64,000 nucleotides of DNA. Origin: Desmodus rotundus (taxonomy: Eukaryota > Chordata > Mammalia > Chiroptera > Phyllostomidae). Every line of letters begins with the position of its first letter. Position 1 is the stretch's first letter. Position numbers and translations under genes: made by a program. Location: contig NC_071396.1 in the NCBI RefSeq assembly GCF_022682495.2, positions 19,899,735-19,963,734 of the forward strand. The letters are read 5' to 3'. Shown here in pieces: positions 1-10,520 of the stretch. The notes below the pieces were generated by a model. The model saw only the letters and a program-made list of their open reading frames with translations, ran no database searches and was not told the DNA's origin.

Positions 1-120
1 TGTGACTGACACGTTCCAAGGTGTTCGTGAATGGTGCTTTTCCCGTCTCCAAAGTACATTTGGGATAATAAAATGTAAATCCATTTTATTATTTCTAGGT
101 TATGGGATTTAGTGACAGAT

Positions 121-341
121 TTTTTAAAGATTTTATTTTCAGAGAGAGGGGAGGGAAGGGAGGAAGGGAGGGAGAGAAACATTGATGCGTGAGAGAAACA
201 TCGATTGTTTGCCTCTCAGGCGCCCCCTAATGGGGTTGTGGCCTGCAACCCAGGCATGTGCGGGACAGGGAATCGAACCTTCGCTTCGGCCTTTTGGTTT
301 TCATGCTGGTGCTCAATCCACTGAGCCACACCAGCCAGGGC
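121..341 (-). mobile_element. Ves-type SINE (bat, tRNA-derived)
   Basis: The copy lies in minus orientation: an A/T-rich tail comes first, then a purine-rich GGGA/GAGA stretch, then the body, and the tRNA-like head 'gagccacaccagccaggg' closes it. It is flanked by an imperfect target-site duplication, gtgacagat at 112-120 and gtgacatat at 342-350 (8 of 9 match). The body holds 'cgccccctaatgggg', which on the minus strand resembles a CTCF core. Assignment to the Ves family is from recognition of the consensus. Confidence 0.93.
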
Positions 342-1330
342 GTGACATATTTTTTTCTTATTTATACTTTCCTGTATTTTTCAAAATTTCTGCCATCACC
401 ACCTGTTCTTCTCACAGCAAGACAAAACGAAGTGTGGCTTTTTGTACTGGTTGGGACCGGTTCTGCTGTGACTAATAACAGAGGCAGATCAAAGAGAAGC
501 AGATGGGGACTTGTTGCCTCACAGGCAGGGTGGGCTTCAGGTACAGCTGGCTGGGGCTCCAGGGCTGAGCCTCTCCCCATCCTGCGGGCCTCCCTCTACA
601 TTTGGCTCCGTGTTCAGGCAGCTGCTCCCTTGTGATCCCAATACATCTGTGGTGGCTTTGACTTGTATCTTTCCAACTTCAAGTCTAGTGGGAACAGCTT
701 CTAGCTCATGGTTCCTGGCAAAATGTTCTTTCTGCCTTTGTGGCTGTTACGCCTAAAAACCAACACTGTGGCGGAGGAGACAGAGCAACTGATGGGCCTG
801 TGTCCAGGCTTCATGCCTCCCTGAGATAGAGGTGGGAACCTCTGCCCCACACATGGGCCTGGCGTAGGGGAGGGTAGATTCCTAGAGGGAATTTGGTGTC
901 CAGTTAACAGGAGAGGGGAAATAGAAACCCACAAATACGCAGTCTCCCTCCCCACTTCCAGAAAAGATTTGCAACAATGCAGAGAGGTGAAAGCTTGGGC
1001 TAAGGGAAAGCTGCTCTAGTTGAATCCGGAATTTAGCTTTGAGCTTCCCGGCAGCCAAGGCAAAAATGAAAGTCTTGTTTGCTGAACGCTAATTCATCAG
1101 GCTTAAACAGCAAGAAAGGATCAACCACTCTGATAAAACTTCGCTGAGATCCCAGGGCTCAGTGTAACCTGCTCTCTTCCTGTTTTCTCTCCATCACCAA
1201 CTTTTCTTACTGTTTCACTTTTTGTCATACTTGGGCAACCTTTCCCCTTTTTTCTCATGCCACCGAGATGAGTCCTTGTCCCCTGTCTCTGCCTAGAGCC
1301 TCCGTGTGGTCTGCTGACCTATCTTCAGCT
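342..1330. other. Unique sequence, no gene seen
   Basis: No recognisable exon, RNA gene or repeat is seen here. The short reading frames overlap each other in several frames and show no family features. Confidence 0.6.
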
Positions 1331-1930
1331 GAGGGGGAGCGCATTGGTCGGCCCAGGGGTTTGGACAGCACCCGAAGCCATCCACTGCGGGTCCCCCGGA
1401 GAGGCCGGGACCTGTAGCGCCGAAGGCTCGGGGCCCGCTGCCGTCTGCTATCAGCCAGCGGCGGGGGGAGTCTAGAGACCTGTTTCTCCTTTGGTGTGGT
1501 CCCCACCCCCACCCCACGCTCTTCCTCTCGGGAAAGGGGTGCCTGGGGGCCGGCGCTGCCGCGCACGGTGGGAAGCAGAGCGCCCCTCTCCGGGATGCAT
1601 TTCACAATGTCCGTTGCGTCAACGAGGCTGTCGGAGATGTTCTTCCCAGACCGCATCGTTTCTCACAGGTCCTGGGAGTCTCACACTCAATTCTTTTTCC
1701 CCCGTGCTGACAACCGGAGGAAGCACATCTGTTCAGGGCCGGCGGGCTGGCGGGTCTCCCGTCCTCCGGGGCCGTCGCTGCCGCGGGAGCCCGGCCAGAG
1801 CAGCAGCTGCGACGCGCAGGGCCCCGCGGGGCGGGGAGCCGGCACGAACGCCCGGGGGTTCGGGGAAAGAACGCGCTGACCGCCGACCCCTCTTTCCGGA
1901 TCCCGGGCTGGGGGTTGCGCCTAGCTCCAG
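1331..1930. promoter_or_regulatory. CpG-rich block, possible CpG island promoter
   Basis: CpG dinucleotides are dense between about 1370 and 1915, in a genome where CpG is otherwise thinned. Examples are 'gccggcgctgccgcgcac' near 1550 and 'ccccgcggggcggggagc' near 1825. This density is the usual mark of an unmethylated CpG island and often of a promoter. No exon or start codon context can be tied to it, and the direction of any transcript is unknown. It could equally be an orphan island or a GC-rich enhancer. Confidence 0.5.
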
Positions 1931-3234
1931 GGGAATGCTCTTCCCAGAAGTGGGGGAGGGAAGCACCTTTTGGCCCTGCTCCCGTTTGGGTAGTTTCTCT
2001 CCCGGATTTGTCCTGTTTGCACTTCTTCATGGTCGGCGATTTTTTTTTCCTGGACAAGACGATTAGGAGAATTAGACTGTGGAAAGGGAATGATGTGTAG
2101 CCCTTCCTGCGCAATCTGTTCAGTCTCTGCTGTTACTCTTGGAGGCTGAGTTCAGTGTTTTAACTCGGAGTCATGTGGTCTATTGAGAGCATCTTCATTT
2201 TACTTTAAGAACATGCGTTCGTGGGCAACACTCACCTTCTCAGAGTGAGAAACCTCCCGGCTGTTATGTCCCTCCTCCATCCCCCCGACCCCTCTGGACC
2301 AGGGGACAGGCTGCACAGGCTTCTTCCAAGACAGAGCAGCTAGGTCGTTGTTCATGTTACCTAGATAGAAGCCTTATTGTAAAACTCGGGTTACAATGTA
2401 GCGTGTATCTTGTACAATCAGATATGCTTTCTTTTCCCATTAGTTTTTGTGAGTCTGGTACCAGTGGACTAATTTTGCTTTAAAAAAGGGCTTTTATTAT
2501 GCTGACAATGTATAAACACAGATGAAAGGTTCCCTACCCCCCCCCCCCCGAGAATAGTAATTCTACGGATGGTGCTGTCTGTTCGCAGCTCCACGATGAA
2601 AGAAAACCAAGGAGCAGCTAAGGCAAGTGTGCGCCGCCCTGCCTTAGCAAGAGGTCACTCATGCCACCGCTGAGCCTGGGTGGGCACCCAGGCCCTGACT
2701 GGAGTTTGGAACAATTACTGGAACTCAGGAGACTTCCTTTAAACAAGCACGTGTTTCCCGTGACAATGGGAATGTAAACATGACTCCAGTTAGTGAATTT
2801 GCTACTAGCTCTTTCCTGTGTCTGGTTTTAGCTGAGTTCGCTGAGAGTAGAATTTCTCCCTGTGTCTTTCCACTTACTCATCTCCAATTAAATTGCTTAC
2901 GAGCAATTCACAGGCCTTTAGGGGTTAGCAGCTACTTTTAAAGCATAGACTCGCGGTGTGTTTAGTGTTTAAGCCTCACAGGTCGGGACAGCGACCGGCT
3001 CTGGGAGGTTAGCGTACAGCCACTGTCCCAGTCTGTTCCCCGCATTGTCCTCTGGGGGAGCGTGTGGGAAGAGCACACTGGTGAGGGGGCCTTTGATTTC
3101 TTTGAAGGGAAACAGGTCTTTGTTCTGGCACCCCCGCGCTCATTACGGGGTAGTGGGAGGGGGCAGGAAGAGGGAGGGAGGCGGGCCTCCCTGCAAGCCC
3201 ATGGACACCCTGCACCAGCAGCACCGTGTGTATA
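1931..3234. other. Unique sequence, no gene seen
   Basis: The sequence becomes AT-richer after 2100. A run of 13 C residues lies at 2537-2549. Otherwise I see no recognised repeat or gene. Confidence 0.55.
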
Positions 3235-3244
3235 GTGATTAACT

Positions 3245-3467
3245 AAAAAACATTTAAATTGTGTTTATTGATTTTAGAGAGAGAAGAAGGGGAAAGAGAA
3301 ATAGGGAGAGAGAGAGAGACGGAACCGTCTACTGGCTGCCTCCCATTCACACCCCAACGGGGGACTGAACTCACAACGAGGTACGTGCCCTGAAGGGCAA
3401 TCAGACCCCAAGGCTTTCCATGAGCAGAACAACACTCCACCAACCAGGCCACACCAGCAAGGGCTGA
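3245..3467 (-). mobile_element. Ves-related SINE, diverged
   Basis: The order is a T-rich/A-tail part, a GAGA-rich stretch, a body with 'ccccaacgggggactgaac', and a terminal head 'ggccacaccagcaagggc'. The target-site duplication is gtgattaact at 3235-3244 and gcgattaact at 3468-3477 (9 of 10). The body is more diverged from the other copies, so this is probably an older insertion or a different subfamily. Confidence 0.85.
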
Positions 3468-3589
3468 GCGATTAACTCCCTGTGTCAGCTGGAGGCTGCT
3501 TTTGGATGAGATTAGTGTTTAAATTGGAGAATGGGGAGCAAAGCTGCTTGCCCTCCCTAAGGTGGGTGGGCCTCATCCAATCAGTTGAA

Positions 3590-4500
3590 GGCCCGGCTCC
3601 CTAAGCCAGAGGGCATTTCCCGCGGAGGCCTTGGACTTTGCGTGCGCCACGGGCCCTCCCGGGTCTCCAGGCGGCCGGTGCACAGCGCGGATCCTGGACT
3701 TGCAGGCTCCGTCGTGCGTGAGCCAGGGCCCTGCAGGAAATCTCTTTCTGTGCATATCCCATTGGTTCCGTTTCTCCGGAGAACCTTGATTAAGCGGCGT
3801 GCCTCGCCGAGGCTGGCTCCTTTGGGCACGGTCTCAGACTCAGTCAACTGCTACAATCTTCGCGGGGAAACTGCGGCCCAAAATCTGCCCCTTGTCTTTC
3901 CGGGAGGCAGCGTCTCCGTGTGCTCGGGCGCCACCTCGTGGCACGTTTAAGCGCCGCAGAGCCCCGGCCTCCCCGCCTCACTGTTCCATGGCCGTCCTTT
4001 CACTCCCTAAGCACGTGTTGGACTCCGCATGCCTGTGCTTCATTCCCTCTCTTGCTCCCTCCACACACATTTCGTGGGGGCTTGCTCGTGCATAAGGCAT
4101 TGCAGCAGATGCAAAGACTCCCCAGCCACGGGTCTCCCCTGTCCCGGAGCTCACAGTCCGGCTGCAGACGCGGAATAAAAGCCGCTGATTGTAGTCACGC
4201 GTGCCCAGGGCTGAGAGAACTGGGAGCAGGAGCAGTCTTCCGGGGGCCTGTTTACCGCGTTCCGGGCGTGGGGTGCAGTTGGTGCATGCCGCTGGCTTCA
4301 GGTCCAAGGGCACAAGCCTTGGTGACAGCCTCTGCCAGTGTCACCTGGGCTGCTGCCGTTGGGGGGCCTCAGGGATTCCGATCGGTGGGCAGATAACCCA
4401 GAGAGGCCGAAGCGGGCGCCGTGCCAGGGCCAGCGTGGGTGCCGGTGACGGCGGGTGGGTCCCTCCGAAGGCCTCAGATGCGAGTCCAGACGGTGCCTAG
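3590..4500. promoter_or_regulatory. GC- and CpG-enriched block
   Basis: CpG is frequent from about 3620 to 3960, for example 'ggcggccggtgcacagcg', and moderately frequent to 4480. A CTCF-like motif sits inside it at 3929-3944. No exon is recognised. It may be a regulatory element, but nothing shows transcription. Confidence 0.35.
3929..3944 (-). promoter_or_regulatory. CTCF-like motif, minus strand
   Basis: Read on the minus strand the site is 'gccacgaggtggcgcc', which fits the vertebrate CTCF core CCASYAGRKGGC with one deviation (G in place of C or T at the Y position). It lies in single-copy CpG-rich sequence. Actual binding is inferred from the motif only. Confidence 0.55.
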
Positions 4501-5077
4501 TGAGGCGGAGCCCTCCCTGTGCTTCCTGTCCTGCAAGAGGCGGGGGTGCTCTGGGGTCAGGACAGAGTGTGACAGCTTGTCCTGCTGTCCCCTTGGTGTG
4601 ATCATGGTCAGTGCCCGGGGGCAGGGGGTGAGGATGAGCTGCGGCTGGAGATGAGTGTTTTTAAAATATCGGTTTATTTTTTAATGGTAGATGACCACAC
4701 TAAGGTGTTTTCCGACTGAGAGGCTGGGGAGATGGGTGGTGGGGGCCGTGGAGGCCGTGGGTGAGTTCTCTGAGGTCAGCGGTGATCTGAGGGTCAGGGA
4801 GGGAGGAAGGGAGGCGGAGGGGGCAGGGTGAGTTATCAGGTGCCCCACAGGCCCTGCCACAGCACCTCCTGGGGGCGGGGTGGGGGGTACTGCAGCTGTT
4901 GGTTTCCACTCCTGACTTGGAGGCCTGGCCGCGTTGTGGCATATGACCCAGGGTCTGTTCCCCGCCCTCCTCTCTGCTTTCATCAAGGTGGGCACCTGGG
5001 CTCTGGGCTGGGTGGTAGATGGTTAGCGGGGTTGGGAGATGTCCCAGACCCAACAAGGGTGAGGCTGGCCCAGGTCT
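4501..5077. other. Unique GC-rich sequence, no gene seen
   Basis: A purine-rich GGGA/GGAGG stretch lies at about 4795-4830. Nothing else is recognised. Confidence 0.5.
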
Positions 5078-5103
5078 GGGGCCAGGGTGGGGATCCTGGC
5101 CCC
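5078..5103. repeat. Short inverted repeat, 9-bp arms
   Basis: The arm ggggccagg at 5078-5086 is answered by its exact complement cctggcccc at 5095-5103, leaving an 8-nt loop. It stands just 30 bases before the larger palindrome at 5133-5233. Confidence 0.7.
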
Positions 5104-5132
5104 AGGGGGGAGGGGCCCATGGGGAAAGCAGG

Positions 5133-5233
5133 ACTGAAGGAAGTGGTCGAGGGGGAGGGGCAGGCCCAGGCTGGGAGCTCCCGGGAGGGGTGTGTAGCCA
5201 GCCTGGGCCTTCCCCTCGACCACTTCCTTCAGT
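5133..5233. repeat. Long imperfect palindrome (hairpin-forming)
   Basis: The left arm at 5133-5174 pairs with the right arm at 5198-5233. The outer 22 bases are perfectly complementary. A 7-nt versus 1-nt bulge follows, then 13 more perfectly paired bases, giving 35 paired bases around a 23-nt loop. Pairing stops sharply at both outer ends. A transcript in either direction would fold into a hairpin of about 100 nt. It could be a template-switch inverted duplication, a small-RNA precursor or a recombination product. Its age and function cannot be told from one sequence. Confidence 0.9.
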
Positions 5234-5529
5234 GGTCTTTATTCAACACCTGCACCTCAGGCACTGGCCACCTCACCGAGAAGACAGGCCAGGTGCTTCC
5301 CTCCTGGCTCACAGGCAGGCAGAGCGGGAACATCCCCAGAGGCCTGGACAAAGTGGGGCTTTTGCAGGGGAGCATCACCGAGCAATGTCACGTGAGGGAG
5401 CCGCCCCATTTCATGTCCTCAGCCCTGGCCAGGGCCACCTTGTCGACCCACCTCCCACCTGGCTGACAGTCCCTCCCGGCAGCTGCAGTTGTAGCGGGAC
5501 CACTGACCACTACAATCCCTAACTGAAGA
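5234..5529. other. Unique sequence, no gene seen
   Basis: No repeat or exon is recognised. Confidence 0.5.
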
Positions 5530-5660
5530 CTTTGGTTCTGTGTAACTTTCTGCTTGGCCTCAGTTTCCTCATCTATCAAACAGAAATCTGCAGGATTGTT
5601 GTGCGAGGTTTGAAGGATGTCTGAGAAAGGGCTCTGGAAATTGGGACCCCTTGTGGAAAT
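5530..5660 (+). repeat. MIR-like SINE remnant
   Basis: The segment 'ggcctcagtttcctcatcta' followed by 'ggattgttgtgcgaggtttg' matches the core of the old mammalian MIR SINE in plus orientation. The ends are degraded. Confidence 0.65.
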
Positions 5661-6236
5661 ATGAGGGCTGCCTTCCTGCTCAGGTTAAACTTTAGGGTGT
5701 TTATTTCTGAGGCTTAATAGAATCTCACTGTCCAAAGGGGGTGTTCCCATTCTCCAGCCCAGGCCTGTCATCCCCAGGTGAGGGGAGGTGGCTGCCCTCC
5801 CTGGGTCCCAGTGGCAGAGTGGGGCTGCAGCCCTGATGTCAGCCGCGAGGTGCGGGGCCAGGTGGGAAAGTGCATGGGCGGCCGGAGAGCCGGAGGTCCC
5901 TGCTCTGCCCCAGGGGCGCAGGTGGATGGGGCAAGCTCAGCGAGACATCTGGTCTTCAGTGTGAGGCTGCCCGGCCCCGGGGCCTCCTGCCCTGGGTGGG
6001 ACGGAGGTCCGTGCGTCCTCAGACTCCGGGCCTGGGTCTGGGTCGGCTGGGGAGACAGCCAGCGCTCCTGCTCGGGGACACCCTTGTGCTGGTCAGTCGC
6101 TCCCACCATAGACATGGATCCTGAAAAAATCGGTAACACGTGCCCGGCTTTCCCCGCCGGGACCACGTTCATGTTCACATTTTGCTACATCCCTGCTTCT
6201 TGTGATGGATCAGGAGGTTTTCCTGCTTCCGAGCAT

Positions 6237-6317
6237 CCATCCCTTTCATCCCAAGCGTCTGCTCCCCACTGACACGCCCATCCCTTTCATCCCAAGCATC
6301 TGCGCCCCACTGACGTG
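6237..6317. repeat. Two-copy tandem duplication, 41-bp period
   Basis: The unit at 6237-6276 beginning ccatccctttcatcccaag recurs at 6278-6317 with a few substitutions, such as gcgtctgctcc against gcatctgcgcc. Only two copies are present, so this is a local duplication and not an array. Confidence 0.88.
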
Positions 6318-9300
6318 TGCGCCGGCTGTGCCTCTGGAGCCAGAGCCTTTCCATTTCCGCAGCTCAGCCCCTGCCGCTTTGCTTCTCCCGATAGTCCCTC
6401 TACATCATTCATTTTGACATTTGAGTTTCCGAGTCTGTCCCGAAATGCTACAAACACTGCCTTTGTCACCTGCCAGGTGTGGATTGCTGAGGATCCCAGG
6501 ACACTGGCGGTGGCGAGCCAGCGCCTGTGCAGGGACTCGGGCTGTCCCTCCCTCGTCAGGGCTGCGCACGGGTGCTGCTGGCTCCTGGACCTCCGGCTCT
6601 CACCAAGCCAGGCCCCTCCTTGCCCTTCCCGCGTCTCGAAGGGTCAGTCCAAGCACCCCGTTTACCCAGGAAGTCATTCCTACACACCTGCTGCATGGTT
6701 TCTTCACCTGCTGCTCGGTTCCTGCTCACACAGGCCCTCTGGTTTTCAGCGGAGGATGTCAAGGAAAACACACGTTTGGGGCTCCAGCCAGAGACACTGT
6801 CTTTGGACGGTTCTTAAAGGGCCTAAATGCCGGGACCGTTTGTTATAAGAGTTCATGTCCGCTTACCTCTGGCCAAAGGTGGTGTATCAGCAGGCACGGG
6901 CGCCCTGATGGCCACCTGCCCATGTGGTGTGTCCTGGGGCGCAGGAGGGTGAGTGCCGGAGCAGGCGAACCTCAGCTGCTGCTGCTGCTGCATCTGCGGG
7001 CTCTGGGCACCTCGTGCCACCAGCCTGCATCTTTTTGGCTTGATTTCTGAGCGCTGCCCACACTCCCTGCTGAACGGGCACCCCTGGAGTTTCCGCATTG
7101 CCGCACCCCAAATCTTACCGTGGAACCACCGTCCACTTCTGTTCAGATGGCACAGAAAGTGGGGAGACACACTTCTGGCTTTGTTTTTACTAGCCGTTCC
7201 CAGGCTTCTGGGTTCACGGCTGCCTGGGTCACCACCGTGCATTCTGCCTCCCGAGGGCAGGACACAGAACAAAACTCCGCCCACACGCACAATCGCTCCC
7301 GAAGGAGGGCGCACTTCATGCTCGAGAGCAGAGCAAAGGGACCGGAATCACAGCGAAGGCCAGTGCCTGCCGGGCAAGGACGGCCCTCCTGGTGCTGTTT
7401 CCCTGCAGTAACAGCCAGAGGGCCAGCGTTTCCGGCTCGGCTCCTCGGTCTCTGGGTCTTGTTAGAATGCAGATTCTCATTCCTTGTAACGCAGGCCAGC
7501 TCCCAGGCCCGTGGTCTGGGTAGCGAGTCTGCTCTGCCCGATGCCAAGAGCAATCCTGTGCTGTCTGTCACACCAGTGAAAAACAGGCAAAATGGTTATT
7601 CTGTGTCATGCAAACAAAAACATCTCCTTTCAACTGGATTCTCTGCTATAAGGCTCCTGGGCAGCTCCCCCCATCTGAACCCAGCACCAACTCGACCAAA
7701 GTGATCAGGGCCCTCAAGCCCAGCTTCCTGACTCTGCCGATCCCCCCAGCCACCTGTTCCTCACCCCCGACCCCCAACCCCAAATCAAAGCCTAAAGGGA
7801 AGCCAAATGGATGTGCGCTGGGAACCAAAGGTGGCTGGCCTGCCCAGCGGTGGGGGTGGCGCTCTGGGACAGGCGACCGTGACTGCGTCGGTCTGGGAAG
7901 TCCCTGTGGGTCTGCTGGAGCTGGGACAAGTGGAACGATGTGGAGATGGCCCCGGTGCTGTGTCCCGTGCACGTATGTGGGGGTGGGTGGAGGGAGGGTG
8001 GCACCGTGGGGCTGCAGCCCTGACAGACGGCTGTGACCGAGCCCACGGCCTGTGCGTTCCACACCTTCCCTGGCGCACACACTTAGGTAACCGAGGTTGG
8101 GCTTCATAACACAACACAGCCCTACTGCGTGGGACACATGCGAGTCTAAGAAACCCACCCTAAAATGCTGCTTCCAATTCACTGCATGGATTTCAGGGCC
8201 CACACTTGGGTGGCGACCCAGAGTTTGACAAATACTCAAGGACTTTGACAGCCTTTTCTCAGAGTGAGAACATGTGACTCTTTGGTCTGTTGAGGAGTAA
8301 GGCACTGTCCCCTCTAACGTACGAAAACCGAATTTAGGGAAAATGCACTGAAAGTGATGGCTTCTTCACAGGGGGGTTGCGCCTGTTTGGTGCACTTTGG
8401 AGCATTTAAGGAACCGGGTGAATGGAGGGCGGGTGGGTGGATGAACGCATCAGTGAGCGTATGTACAGGCACTAAGTCCTTGGTTGGAAGGTTTCAGGAC
8501 AAGTACACTTTAAAAAGTGTTATTTGTAGGTGTAGTCCAAGTAGACACGAACAACTAAATGTTTCTGAAATGAAAACTTAGAGCAATGGGAAAATACGGT
8601 CGGTTTGTAAGCAACTTGTGAGCACACCAGTAGCAGGGGCGATGACGTCCGTGTTTACTGAGACACGTGCCCGCTGCAGTAAACATTTCAGTGCCCACGG
8701 TTACACAGTCTCTTCGGAAACTGCCCTTTATTTCCAAAGGCAGAAGTGGCTCTGGGAGGGGAGCTGCGCTGCACCGGGAGGCCTTGCTCCTTAGAGCTGG
8801 GAAGAGCTTTCTAAGCTTCTCACAGGGGACCTTCCTGCAGGAGCCTGGGCTCCTCCATCCCGGGATCCAAGTGGCCGCCCCAGTGGCCACCAGCCTGACT
8901 CTGACCCGCTCCGACCCAATCTCAAATTCAAGGGAGGGAGGACCTGATGGGCTCACCTGGGGCAGGTGTCCACCTCTGCCGCAGTGAATGGCAGTCCAGG
9001 TCTTGGGTCACGAAATGCAACGACGGTGTTAGGGCCTCAGCTCCGCCGGCGTGGTGGGCAGTTCTGAGAGTCGTGGTCTGGGCGGGTACCTCAGAAGTGG
9101 CCGTGACACCGTGGAGCCCTTTGTTCACTTGACAGACGGGCAGAGTGGTTCTGGTAAAGGGAGTGGAGGCCAGTCCCACCGAGCCACTGCCCCTCCGCTA
9201 GGGCTGAGGAGTGTAGTGTCAACGTAAGGACGCCCAGCCCTGTAAGAGTTTTTATGAGTTGATTTGAGCCCAGCTGACAATTCCCGGGAAGCAAAACCTC

Positions 9301-9374
9301 AATGGATTGAGAAAATGCTCCAGAAAATGGCAGTTTGCACCTTATTTTACACATTACAATCAAAGGGAGGCCTG
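6318..9374. other. GC-rich unique sequence, no gene seen
   Basis: Long chance frames run on both strands but share no family features. A short (CTG)5 run lies near 6970-6987. A weak MER5-like fragment ('gaatgcagattctcattcc') sits near 7466. No exon or RNA gene is supported. Confidence 0.5.
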
Positions 9375-9595
9375 CCTTGGCTGGTGTGGCTCCGATGGTT
9401 GAGTGTCACTGCAAATCGAAATGTCACCAGTTCGATTCCCGCTCAGGGCACATGCCTGGGTTGTGGGCCAGGTCCCCAGTGGGGGGTCACGTGAGAGGCA
9501 ACTGATTGATGTTTCTTCCTCATATCCATGTCTCTCTCCCTCTCTTTCTCCCTCCCGTCCCCTCTTCCTAAGAATAAAATATTTTCTTTTTAAAG
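9375..9595 (+). mobile_element. Ves-type SINE, plus orientation
   Basis: It opens with 'ccttggctggtgtggctcc' and carries a well-kept pol III B box, 'gttcgattcccgctc'. It continues with 'catgcctgggttgtgggcc', then the 'ctgattgatgtttc' motif, a pyrimidine-rich CTCTCCC stretch and an A-rich end, 'aagaataaaatattttc'. Candidate duplicated flanks are poor, so the exact borders are uncertain. Confidence 0.92.
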
Positions 9596-10100
9596 AGGAA
9601 GTGTAAGCAGCTTGCATGAAATCCACCCGTGATAGATTAGGGAGGGGGGAGAAAGCAAAACGGGGCAACCTCTGGGATCGGATGAAAAGTGAGAGGACAG
9701 GCACGCACTTCACACAGGTGTGCGCAGGACAGCCAACAGTCAGCAATGACCGTGGTAACAGTGCCTGGGAGAGGAACTGTCCTCTCCTTCTGGTGGGTGC
9801 TGGCGCTTTGAGGGGTCCAGAAAAAGGAAACGTGACGTCCCAAAGGTGTGTTATCGTAGAGGCAAAAAGACGACAGCCTTAGTTAAGGTAAAGATTGCCT
9901 AGGACATGACTACCTGCCAAGACCTGCTTTTAGTTGGGAATTTTAATTTCGGAGCCTCCTACGTGGTTACTTTCGGTGTCCGCGGTGGTCAGGCCGCCCC
10001 GCAGGCCTCCCCTGAGCTGGTCCAGGTCAGTGTGCGGCTCCTGGTCATCCGCAGTAGTTTTGAGAACCACGGTCTACCCCCTGCTTTTACAGAAAAAGGA
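9596..10100. other. Unique sequence, no gene seen
   Basis: A possible MER5-like scrap ('agttttgagaaccacggtc') lies near 10055. No gene is recognised. Confidence 0.45.
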
Positions 10101-10318
10101 GCCCAGAGAGTGAGGCCACCTCCTGGGAGGTGCACCGCGGGTCTGCGACAAGTGTGGAAGTTCTCGCTCCTGACTCCCGGTTCCCCAGACGCGCGACCGC
10201 GGGGAAAGTCCGGGTTCTTTGTCCTAACGCGCCCAGCGACCGCCCTGTGTGTGCGCAGAGAGGCTGAAGGCGGGCAGGGCTGCGCTTCATCGCCCGTGCC
10301 CATCGAAGTTATTGTGCA

Positions 10319-10333
10319 CCCACTAGGGGGCGT
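10319..10333 (+). promoter_or_regulatory. CTCF-like motif
   Basis: The sequence cccactagggggcgt contains ccactagggggc, an exact fit to the core CCASYAGRKGGC. It is in plus orientation, about 180 bases before a second motif. Binding is inferred. Confidence 0.68.
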
Positions 10334-10500
10334 CGCCCTACCTCCCGCGGGCGGTTCTGGGGCAGGTGTTTGGCTGTGTGCGTGCCCGAGGGGTGACAGG
10401 CTGGCCGCTGGCGGCGAGCAGCGTGCCGTGGGCCCAGCCCGCGGCCCTCTGAGCGGGGTCGGCTGGGCTCCGGGTCTCTGCCCTGCGCGCGCCGGCACAG

Positions 10501-10516
10501 CCACTAGGTGGCGCTG
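10501..10516 (+). promoter_or_regulatory. CTCF-like motif, strong
   Basis: The sequence ccactaggtggcgctg fits the core CCASYAGRKGGC exactly and also extends into the usual GC-T flank. It has the same orientation as the motif at 10319. Confidence 0.72.
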
Positions 10517-10520
10517 TAAG

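Larger units (their letters stand above)
10101..10520. promoter_or_regulatory. CpG-rich block with two CTCF-like motifs
   Basis: CpG dinucleotides are dense, with examples such as 'gacgcgcgaccgcgggg' near 10190 and 'ctgcgcgcgccggcacag' near 10482. Two CTCF-like motifs in the same orientation lie inside. The block may be a CpG island, an insulator, or both. A 298-codon plus-strand frame crosses it, but GC-rich DNA commonly keeps frames open and no domain is visible. Confidence 0.5.

Noticed and set aside
6970..6990. (CTG)5 run giving a short poly-Gln or poly-Leu frame
   Set aside because: It is too short to be notable, and no gene context exists.
7646..8305. Minus-strand frame of 219 codons
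   Set aside because: No family features are present and three other frames overlap it.
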